DNA of 64,000 nt. Source: Streptomyces sp. V3I7 (GTDB lineage: Bacteria; Actinomycetota; Actinomycetes; Streptomycetales; Streptomycetaceae). This document shows, piece after piece, positions 18,962-25,769 of this stretch. The stretch is from contig NZ_JAUSZK010000001.1 in assembly GCF_030817495.1 (NCBI RefSeq), positions 5,187,001 to 5,251,000 on the forward strand, written 5' to 3'. Within the stretch, counting starts at the first letter, position 1. The number at the start of each line of letters is the position of its first letter. The notes below the pieces were generated by a model. The model saw only the letters and a program-made list of their open reading frames with translations. It had not been told where the DNA came from and did not search any database. Made by a program: the position numbers and the translations under genes.

Positions 18962-19612
18962 ATCGCGGTTCTGTCCGACGGCACGAAGATCGACTCCCCG
19001 CGCTTCCTGCGGCGCGCGGAGAAGAAGCTGAAGAAGGCCCACCAGGAGCTGTCCCGCAAGCAGAAGGGATCCAAGAACCGCGCCAAGGCCCGCCTCAAGG
19101 TCGCCCGCGCCCACGCCAAAGTCACCGACGCGCGCCGCGAGTTCCACCACCAGCTCTCCACAAAGCTGATCTCCGAGAACCAAGGGATCGCCGTGGAGGA
19201 CCTGTCGGTGGCGGGACTGGCCCGAACGAAGCTGGCCAAGTCCGTGCACGACGCCGGATGGTCATCGTTCATCAGCATGCTGGAGTACAAAGCAGAACGG
19301 TACGGCCGCGCCCTGGTCAAGATCGGCCGGTTCGAACCGACCTCCCAGACCTGCTCCACCTGCGGCGCCAAAGACGGACCCAAACCCCTGAACGTCCGGG
19401 AATGGACCTGTACCGCCTGCGGCACCGTCCACGACCGGGACACCAATGCCGCGATCAACGTAAAGACGGCCGCCGGACTGGCGGTATCGGCCTGCGGAGC
19501 GCCGGTAAGACCAGGAGCGATCCCGGCACAGCGCGAAGAAACAGGAAGCCACGGATTCCCGACCGAACCCCGTGCCGCGTAGCGGCACAGCAACGATCGA
19601 GAAGGCCAGAAT

Positions 19613-19632
19613 CCTCGGGCTTCAGCCCGAGG
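19613..19632. repeat. IS right-end hairpin
   Basis: A perfect 8-bp stem with TTCA loop, followed by the GTCAA that commonly terminates the right end of this family. In intact elements this region also gives the guide scaffold RNA used by TnpB. Confidence 0.75.
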
Positions 19633-19642
19633 AGCAAGTCAA

Positions 19643-20194
19643 TGCTGGAGCACGGACGGCCTCCACGGCGTCCAGCTGGCCCCGTTCCAGATCCTGGCCG
19701 TCCAGGGCCGCAGCCTCGCCGGCCTGCCGCACGACGAGCAGCTCGCCCTGCTCGACCGGCTCGTCGAGCACGACGGCACCGGACTGCTCCGCACCACACG
19801 ACGGCTCTACGTCGACACCAGTGACCCGGAGTCCGTGCGCGCCGGCGTCGACTGGTGGCTGGAGATGACCGGGCGCGGCGGCGAGGGCATGGTCGTCAAG
19901 CCGGTCGGCGCGGTCGTCCGCGACGCCGGAGGACGGCTGGTCCAGCCCGGCATCAAGTGCCGGGGGCGGGAGTACCTGCGGATCATCTACGGCCCCGAGT
20001 ACACCCGCCCGGACAACCTCGCCCGGCTCCGTAAGCGGTCCCTCGGACACAAGCGCTCGCTGGCGATCCGGGGGTACGCCCTGGGTCTTGAGGCCCTGGA
20101 CCGGCTGGCCGGCGGCGAGCCGCTGTGGCGGGTGCACGAGGCGGTGTTCGCGGTGCTGGCGCTGGAGTCGGAGCCGGTGGACCCGCGGCTGTGA
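19643..20194 (+). pseudogene. pnkp: C-terminal fragment of pnkp (polynucleotide kinase-phosphatase-ligase)
   Basis: Bacterial Pnkp has a 5' kinase, a 2',3' phosphatase and a 3' ligase module (about 850 residues) and heals and seals cut RNA with Hen1. Only the last ~183 codons remain. They contain ligase landmarks GGEGMVVKP (motif IV-like) and QPGIKCRGREYLRIIYGP (motif V region with Lys), then the helical C-terminus ending ESEPVDPRL. Kinase, phosphatase and the adenylation-Lys half of the ligase are absent, and there is no start codon or promoter of its own. The frame is open directly from the IS boundary. Its order after hen1 matches the usual hen1-pnkp operon. Confidence 0.85.
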
Positions 20195-20211
20195 GCTGAC
20201 GGGCGCTCCCG

Positions 20212-20235
20212 CTCGGTCACTCGGTCACTCGGTCA
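20212..20235. repeat. Three 8-bp tandem copies of CTCGGTCA
   Basis: Perfect triplet of CTCGGTCA in the arcA upstream gap, followed by an unusually A-rich leader (AAAGGGAAAACGCAAAGGAA). It might affect arcA expression; unknown. Confidence 0.8.
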
Positions 20236-20332
20236 AAGGGAAAACGCAAAGGAAGAACTCAAAGGAAAACCGGAGGCACGGAAACAGTCGAACAGGAGGG
20301 TGAACCCGGCCGGAGTTGGTCAGGATGGAGGC

Positions 20333-21568
20333 ATGGGATTCCACGTCGACTCCGAGGCCGGGCGGCTGCGCCGCGTCATCCTGCACCGGCCGGATCTCGA
20401 GCTCAAGCGGCTCACCCCCAGCAACAAGAACGCCCTGCTGTTCGACGACGTGCTGTGGGTGCGCCGGGCCCGCGCCGAGCACGACGGCTTCGCCGACGTG
20501 CTGCGGGACCGCGGAGTCGACGTCCACCTCTTCGGCGACCTGCTCACCGAGACCCTTGAGGTCCCGGCGGCCAGGAACCTGGTCCTGGACCGGGTCTTCG
20601 ACGAGAAGGAATACGGTCCCCTCGCCACCGACCACCTGCGGGCCTCCTTCGAGAACATGCCCTCGGGTGACCTGGCCGAGGCCCTGGTCGGCGGCATGAC
20701 CAAGCGGGAGTTCCTGGAGGGGCACGCGGAGCCGACCTCCGTCCGCTTCCATGTCATGGAACTGGACGACTTCCTGCTCGGACCGCTGCCCAACCACCTC
20801 TTCACCCGGGACACCTCGGCCTGGATCTACGACGGTGTCTCGATCAACGCCATGCGCTGGCCGGCCCGGCAGCGCGAGACCGTGCACTTCGAGGCGATCT
20901 ACCGGCACCACCCCCTCTTCCGCGACGACTACCGCGACGGATCCTTCCGTCTCTGGTCGGAGGGGCAGTCCGACTACCCCTCCACCATCGAGGGCGGCGA
21001 CGTCCTGGTGATCGGCAACGGGGCGGTGCTCATCGGGATGAGCGAGCGCACCACCCCGCAGGCCGTGGAGATGCTCGCGCACAAGCTGTTCGCGGCGGGC
21101 TCCGCACGCACGATCGTGGCCCTGGACATGCCCAAGCGACGCGCCTTCATGCACCTCGACACGGTGATGACGATGGTCGACGGCGACACCTTCACCCAGT
21201 ACGCGGGCCTCGGCATGCTCCGCTCGTACACCATCGAGCCCGGCGCCGGGGACAAGGAACTGAAGGTCACCGACCATCCGCCGGAGCACATGCACCGCGC
21301 CATCGCCGCCGCCCTGGGCCTCAGTGAGATCCGCGTGCTGACCGCCACCCAGGACGTGCACGCCGCCGAGCGCGAGCAGTGGGACGACGGCTGCAACGTC
21401 CTCGCCGTCGAGCCCGGCGTCGTCGTCGCCTACGAGCGGAACTCCACCACCAACACACACCTGCGCAAGCAGGGCATCGAGGTGATCGAGATCCCGGGCA
21501 GCGAGCTGGGGCGGGGCAGGGGCGGCCCGCGCTGCATGAGCTGCCCGGTGGAGCGCGAAGCCGTGTAG
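20333..21568 (+). CDS. arcA: Arginine deiminase
   Basis: A 411-residue guanidino-modifying enzyme that converts L-arginine to citrulline and ammonia, the first step of the deiminase pathway. Motifs: FTRDTSAWI, the catalytic His region [15 protein letters not shown], and near the C-terminus the nucleophile Cys401 in GGPRCMSCP. The usual GGH before that Cys is GGPR here, as in some actinobacterial enzymes. Full length. ATG 20333 is the start of the conserved [13 protein letters not shown]. The ornithine carbamoyltransferase gene follows after 112 bp with its own probable promoter, and a permease follows that. No carbamate kinase is adjacent. Confidence 0.95.
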   Translation: MGFHVDSEAGRLRRVILHRPDLELKRLTPSNKNALLFDDVLWVRRARAEHDGFADVLRDRGVDVHLFGDLLTETLEVPAARNLVLDRVFDEKEYGPLATDHLRASFENMPSGDLAEALVGGMTKREFLEGHAEPTSVRFHVMELDDFLLGPLPNHLFTRDTSAWIYDGVSINAMRWPARQRETVHFEAIYRHHPLFRDDYRDGSFRLWSEGQSDYPSTIEGGDVLVIGNGAVLIGMSERTTPQAVEMLAHKLFAAGSARTIVALDMPKRRAFMHLDTVMTMVDGDTFTQYAGLGMLRSYTIEPGAGDKELKVTDHPPEHMHRAIAAALGLSEIRVLTATQDVHAAEREQWDDGCNVLAVEPGVVVAYERNSTTNTHLRKQGIEVIEIPGSELGRGRGGPRCMSCPVEREAV

Positions 21569-21581
21569 AAGCCGTATACAG

Positions 21582-21599
21582 GTATGAGACATCTCATAC
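21582..21599. promoter_or_regulatory. Perfect palindrome upstream of arcB
   Basis: GTATGAGACATCTCATAC: 8-bp arms around a 2-bp centre, 82 bp before the arcB start and just after the arcA stop. Two CGTATAGA words follow at about 21612 and 21633. It is likely an operator. The spacing does not fit an ArgR box (six bases between TGA and TCA rather than eight). Confidence 0.65.
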
Positions 21600-21680
21600 G
21601 GCAGCCCTGGGCTCGTATAGAAATGTAGGACGCCGTATAGACTTCCAGTGATAAGTGTTCTCGTACCTCTGGAGCGCCCC

Positions 21681-22694
21681 ATGGCGACAGTCCCGACCGC
21701 CCTCGCAGGCCGCCACTTCCTCAAGGAGCTGGACTTCACCGGCGAGGAGTTCCGCGGTCTGCTCGCGCTGGCCGCCGAGCTCAAGGCTGCCAAGAAGGCC
21801 GGGACCGAGACGCCCCACCTCACCGGCAAGAACGTCGCGCTCGTCTTCGAGAAGACCTCGACCCGTACGCGCTGCGCCTTCGAGGTCGCCGCCGCCGACC
21901 AGGGCGCGCACACGACGTACCTGGACCCGGCCGGCTCGCAGATCGGGCACAAGGAGTCCGTGAAGGACACCGCCCGGGTGCTCGGCCGGATGTACGACGC
22001 CATCGAGTACCGCGGCCACGGCCAGGGCGTCGTGGAGGAGCTGGCCGCCTACGCCGGGGTGCCCGTCTACAACGGGCTCACCGACGAGTGGCACCCGACC
22101 CAGATGCTCGCCGACGTGCTCACCATGACCGAGCACAGCGATAAGCCGCTGACCGAGATCGCCTACGCCTACCTCGGCGACGCCCGCTACAACATGGGCA
22201 ACTCCTACCTCGTCACCGGCGCCCTGCTCGGCATGGATGTCCGGATCGTCGCGCCCCGGCTGCTGTGGCCCGACGACACGATCGTCGAGGTGGCCCAGCA
22301 GCTCGCCGGCCAGTCGGGCGCGCGGATCACGCTCACCGAGGACGTGAAGGAAGGTGTGCGCGGGGCCGACTTCGTCGCCACCGACGTCTGGGTGTCGATG
22401 GGCGAGCCCAAGGAGGTCTGGGACGAGCGCATCGCGCTGCTCGGGCCGTACGCCGTCACCATGGACGTGCTGCGCGCCACCGGCAATGACGACGTGAAGT
22501 TCCTGCACTGCCTGCCGGCCTTCCACGACCTCGGCACCGACGTCAGCCGCGAGATCTTCGAGCGGCACGGGAAGACCGAGCTGGAGGTCACCGACGAGGT
22601 CTTCGAGTCCGAGCACTCGGTCGTCTTCGACGAGGCGGAGAACCGGATGCACACGATCAAGGCGGTCCTCGTGGCCACCCTCGCGGGCCGGTGA
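21681..22694 (+). CDS. arcB: Ornithine carbamoyltransferase (catabolic context)
   Basis: A 337-residue enzyme that interconverts ornithine plus carbamoyl phosphate and citrulline plus phosphate. It carries the carbamoyl-phosphate motif STRTR (in [13 protein letters not shown]) and the ornithine motif [11 protein letters not shown] 21681 has GGAG 6 bp upstream. Location after arginine deiminase suggests the catabolic direction (phosphorolysis of citrulline), though sequence alone cannot separate ArcB from ArgF. A palindrome precedes it. Confidence 0.93.
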   Translation: MATVPTALAGRHFLKELDFTGEEFRGLLALAAELKAAKKAGTETPHLTGKNVALVFEKTSTRTRCAFEVAAADQGAHTTYLDPAGSQIGHKESVKDTARVLGRMYDAIEYRGHGQGVVEELAAYAGVPVYNGLTDEWHPTQMLADVLTMTEHSDKPLTEIAYAYLGDARYNMGNSYLVTGALLGMDVRIVAPRLLWPDDTIVEVAQQLAGQSGARITLTEDVKEGVRGADFVATDVWVSMGEPKEVWDERIALLGPYAVTMDVLRATGNDDVKFLHCLPAFHDLGTDVSREIFERHGKTELEVTDEVFESEHSVVFDEAENRMHTIKAVLVATLAGR

Positions 22695-22876
22695 GGCGCA
22701 CCATGTGACACCGCCCTGTGACATGGCCCCCGAGATCCGGCCGCTGTGACGCAGATCCTTGCGTGACCCGCCTCACCTGCACCTATCCTGACGCCCGGCC
22801 TGGCACCACCCCCGCCACGGCCGTTGCCGCGTTCCTACAGGTCGCCTCCGCACCACCAGAAACGAGCACCACCCGC

Positions 22877-24343
22877 ATGCCCGCTCCCCGCATCAAGTCT
22901 CCCCACCTCCTCGTGGCCGAGTCCGGCGCCGACCGCGAGGGCCATGGCCTCAAGCGCACGATGGGGCTCTTCCAGCTCGTCTGCTTCGGCGTCGGCGCGA
23001 TCGTCGGTACCGGCATCTTCGTCGGCCTCTCCGACTCGGTCGCCCAGGCCGGCCCGGCCGTCGTCGTCTCCTTCATCCTGGCGGCGATCACCTGCGTCTT
23101 CACCGCCTTCTCCTTCGCGGAGCTGGGCGGCGCGATCCCGGTCTCCGGCTCCTCGTACTCCTTCGCCTACGCCGGCCTCGGCGAGACCAGTGCCTTCCTG
23201 GTCGGCTGGTGCCTGCTGCTGGAGTACGGCGTCTCGATCTCGGCCGTCGCCGTCGGCTGGAGCCAGTACGTCAACGAGCTGCTGCACAGCCTCGTCGGCT
23301 GGCAGCTGCCCGCCGCGCTCTCGGCCGGACCGGGCGACGGCGGGATCATCAACCTGCCCGCCGTGATCGTCATCGCCATGGCCGCCGTACTGCTGGTGCG
23401 CGGGGTGCGCGAGAGCGCGACGGCCACCGCCGCGATGGCCGTCGTCAAGATCGTCATCCTGGTCGCCTTCTGCGCCATCGGCTTCGCCGCGTTCAAGGAC
23501 GGCAACCTCACCCCGTTCTCCCCGGCCGGCCTCGGCGGCATCGGCGCGGGCACCACGGCCGCGTTCTTCTCGTACATCGGTTTCGACGCGATCACCACCG
23601 CCGGTGAGGAGGCGAAGAACCCCCGCCGCCACATCCCGATCGCGATCCTCGTCTGCATGGGCATCGTCACGCTGCTGTACTGCGCGGTCGCCCTCGCCGC
23701 GATCGGCGCCATCGGCGGCAAGCAGGTCGGCGGCCGCCCCGCCGCCCTGTCCTACGTCGTCAACGAGGTCACCGGCTCGGCCATCGGCGGCGGTGTCATC
23801 GCCTTCGGCGCGGTCGTCGCCATCGCCTCGGTCGTCCTGGCCGTGATGTACGGCCAGACCCGCATCCTGATGTCGATGTCCCGGGACGGCCTCATCCCGC
23901 GCGTCTTCGAGAAGGTCTCGCCCCGCACCTCCACGCCGGTCGCGGGCACGCTGATCGTCGCGATCGTCTTCGCGATCCCGGCCGCCTTCTCCTCGCTGGA
24001 CTCGATCGTCGACCTGAGCACCATCGGCACGCTCGCCATCATGGCCGTCGTCAACATCGTCGTGATCGCCCTGCGCCGCCGCGAGCCCGGCCTCTCCCGC
24101 AGCTTCCGGGTGCCGCTCTACCCGGTGTTCCCGCTGCTCGGCGTCGTGTTCTGCCTGTACCTGATGTACGAGACGGGCTGGCAGGCCTGGGTCCAGTTCG
24201 CGGTGTTCCTCGCCGCCGGACTCCTCGTGTACCTCGCCTACGGGCGCCGGCACTCCACGCTCGCGCTCGCCGCGCGCGAGGAGAAGCAGCAGCAGGACGA
24301 GGTCACGGCCGACGCCGCTGACGGGGTACGACAGGCAGTCTGA
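22877..24343 (+). CDS. APC-superfamily amino acid permease
   Basis: A 488-residue membrane protein with about 12 transmembrane helices. It has the consensus start GLFQLVCFGVGAIVGTGIFVGL of the APC family (unwound TM1 GxG) and, further on, FFSYIGFDAITTAGEEAKNP typical of cationic amino acid transporters. ATG 22877 directly precedes the conserved region. It lies after arcA and arcB, so arginine uptake or arginine/ornithine exchange is a reasonable inference. It is not of the ArcD type. The gene end overlaps the convergent HATPase gene by 41 bp. Confidence 0.9.
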   Translation: MPAPRIKSPHLLVAESGADREGHGLKRTMGLFQLVCFGVGAIVGTGIFVGLSDSVAQAGPAVVVSFILAAITCVFTAFSFAELGGAIPVSGSSYSFAYAGLGETSAFLVGWCLLLEYGVSISAVAVGWSQYVNELLHSLVGWQLPAALSAGPGDGGIINLPAVIVIAMAAVLLVRGVRESATATAAMAVVKIVILVAFCAIGFAAFKDGNLTPFSPAGLGGIGAGTTAAFFSYIGFDAITTAGEEAKNPRRHIPIAILVCMGIVTLLYCAVALAAIGAIGGKQVGGRPAALSYVVNEVTGSAIGGGVIAFGAVVAIASVVLAVMYGQTRILMSMSRDGLIPRVFEKVSPRTSTPVAGTLIVAIVFAIPAAFSSLDSIVDLSTIGTLAIMAVVNIVVIALRRREPGLSRSFRVPLYPVFPLLGVVFCLYLMYETGWQAWVQFAVFLAAGLLVYLAYGRRHSTLALAAREEKQQQDEVTADAADGVRQAV

Positions 24344-24755
24344 ACCAGACCGCCTTGCCCGCCTCGGTGGGCCGGTGGCCGCAGGACGAGCTGAGGGCGC
24401 GGATGAGCAGGAGTCCGCGCCCATGCTCTTGCCACGGGTCCGGCGCCTCGAGCGTCGGACGGGTCAGATGGGCCGGCGGAGCGGGGTCGGGGTCGTGCAC
24501 CTCGACCTGGCAGCCGGTCGGCCGCACCTCCACCACCAGCTCGATCGGGCCGTCGCCGGCGGTGTGCTCCACCGCGTTGGCCACCAGTTCCGCCGTGAGC
24601 AGCTCCGCGGTGGCGCTGTCGGCCGCCTGCTCCAGCTCCGCCAGGGCCGCCCGCACCAGGGCACGCGCCACGGGCACGGCCGCGGTCGAGTGCGGCAGCG
24701 CGATACGCCAGGAGGCGGAGGCTGAGGGGCGTTCGTGCACGACGGGTCCGATCAT
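24303..24755 (-). CDS. HATPase_c_2 / RsbW-like ATP-binding regulatory protein
   Basis: A 150-residue GHKL-type ATP-binding protein of the anti-sigma-factor-like group common in Streptomyces. N-box: ELVANAVEHT; G-box region: WQEHGRGLLLIRALSS; no histidine-phosphorylation domain. Such proteins bind anti-anti-sigma factors or stand-alone regulators; the partner is not in the window. ATG 24755 was chosen where MIGPVVHERP begins; an upstream start at 24830 is possible. It is divergent from the enoyl-CoA hydratase gene. Confidence 0.85.
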   Translation of the reverse strand: MIGPVVHERPSASASWRIALPHSTAAVPVARALVRAALAELEQAADSATAELLTAELVANAVEHTAGDGPIELVVEVRPTGCQVEVHDPDPAPPAHLTRPTLEAPDPWQEHGRGLLLIRALSSSCGHRPTEAGKAVWFRLPVVPRQRRRP

Positions 24756-24937
24756 GGAGCAGGCTGTCCTGCTTTCAACCTTATGAATGGTACGGCGCCC
24801 GGTCGCCGAGGGATGGAACGGGCCTCGCACAGTACCGCTCCCATCTGTCGCGCCCTCGTGACGACGGTCACAAATGAGTGATAGCTTCGTCGGGTAGAGC
24901 TACGTGAGGCACCGCCCGCCCGAGGAGGCCGCACCTC

Positions 24938-25765
24938 ATGAGTCCCTTCACCGGCTCCGCCGCCCGCACCTCCGACTGGGAGCATCTGCGGGTCAAGGTC
25001 AGCGACGGCGTCGCCACCGTCACGCTCGCCCGCCCCGACAAGCTCAACGCCCTCACCTTCGGCGCCTACGCCGACCTGCGCGACCTGCTCGTCGAGCTGT
25101 CCCGGGAGCGGTCCGTACGCTCCCTGGTACTGGCCGGCGAGGGCCGAGGCTTCTGCTCCGGCGGCGACGTCGACGAGATCATCGGCGCCACTCTCGCCAT
25201 GGACACCGCCCAGCTCCTCGACTTCAACCGGATGACCGGGCAGGTCGTCCGGGCCGTACGGGAGTGCCCGTTCCCGGTGATCGCGGCCCTGCACGGGGTG
25301 GCGGCGGGCGCGGGCGCCGTGCTGGCGCTGGCCGCGGACTTCCGGGTGGCCGATCCGACGGCCCGGTTCGCCTTCCTCTTCACCCGCGTCGGCCTCTCCG
25401 GCGGCGACATGGGCGCGGCCTATCTGCTGCCCCGCGTCGTCGGCCTCGGCCACGCCACCCGCCTCCTCATGCTCGGCGACCCGGTGCGGGCGCCCGAGGC
25501 GGAGCGCATCGGCCTGATCAGCCAGCTGACCGAGGAGGGCGGCGCCGACGAGGCCGCCCAGACCCTGGCCCGCCGCCTGGCGGAGGGCCCGGCCCTCGCC
25601 CTCGCCCAGACCAAGGCCCTCCTCACGGCCGAGCTGGATATGCCCCTGGCGGCGTCCATCGAACTGGACGCCTCGACCCAGGCGTTGCTGATGACCGGCG
25701 AGGACTACGCGGAGTTCCACGCGTCGTTCACGGAAAAGCGCCCTCCGAAGTGGAGGGGGCGGTAG
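24938..25765 (+). CDS. Enoyl-CoA hydratase/isomerase family protein
   Basis: A 275-residue crotonase-fold enzyme. Oxyanion-hole segments: GEGRGFCSGGDVDE and ALHGVAAGAGAVLALAADF. The acid/base region around RVGLSGGDMGAAYLLPR has Gly-Asp where hydratases often carry Glu, so the exact reaction (hydration, isomerisation or ring hydrolysis) is open. A GAGGAGG-like site precedes ATG 24938. Only 4 bp separate it from the bifunctional monooxygenase/reductase gene, making one operon. It probably acts on the dearomatised ring or its beta-oxidation intermediates in the cytosol. Confidence 0.88.
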   Translation: MSPFTGSAARTSDWEHLRVKVSDGVATVTLARPDKLNALTFGAYADLRDLLVELSRERSVRSLVLAGEGRGFCSGGDVDEIIGATLAMDTAQLLDFNRMTGQVVRAVRECPFPVIAALHGVAAGAGAVLALAADFRVADPTARFAFLFTRVGLSGGDMGAAYLLPRVVGLGHATRLLMLGDPVRAPEAERIGLISQLTEEGGADEAAQTLARRLAEGPALALAQTKALLTAELDMPLAASIELDASTQALLMTGEDYAEFHASFTEKRPPKWRGR

Positions 25766-25769
25766 GTCG

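Larger units (their letters stand above)
18282..19582 (+). pseudogene. tnpB: tnpB (RNA-guided RuvC nuclease) disrupted by two short repeat insertions
   Basis: TnpB is the transposon-encoded ancestor-type of Cas12 and uses RNA from the element's right end. Part one (18282-18650) begins MQLRYRFRLYP and ends QSIRFT. A 41-bp insertion (18651-18691) shifts the frame; part two resumes at ARWNITGSGRLNLPKIG. The RuvC residues are visible: Asp in GIDLGLT, Glu in VEDLSV, Asp in HDRDTNAA, and zinc-finger cysteines CSTC/CTAC. A second 42-bp copy (18920-18961) inserts 14 residues (LPQALNFVRAGGTP) in frame right after GIDLGLT, next to the catalytic Asp. The frameshift alone should abolish the protein. Confidence 0.88.
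17806..19642. mobile_element. Decayed IS200/IS605-family element
   Basis: An element of about 1.8 kb with a divergent tnpA (minus) and tnpB (plus). The left-end hairpin at 17822-17841 (CATCGGCC-TTCA-GGCCGGTG) and right-end hairpin at 19613-19632 (CCTCGGGC-TTCA-GCCCGAGG) share a TTCA loop. The right side ends in GTCAA at 19638-19642, after which Pnkp coding begins. Boundaries are inferred from loss of hen1 and start of pnkp similarity. IS605 elements insert as single strands beside a short target and make no target duplication or inverted repeats. Both tnpA and tnpB are broken, so the copy is immobile on its own. Confidence 0.85.

Noticed and set aside
21582..21599. Palindrome before arcB as an ArgR (ARG) box
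   Set aside because: Six bases separate TGA and TCA instead of eight, and the A/T core is missing.
24938..25765. Enoyl-CoA hydratase as part of the arginine block
   Set aside because: It is divergent from the HATPase gene, 4 bp from the aryl-CoA fusion gene and fits that pathway.
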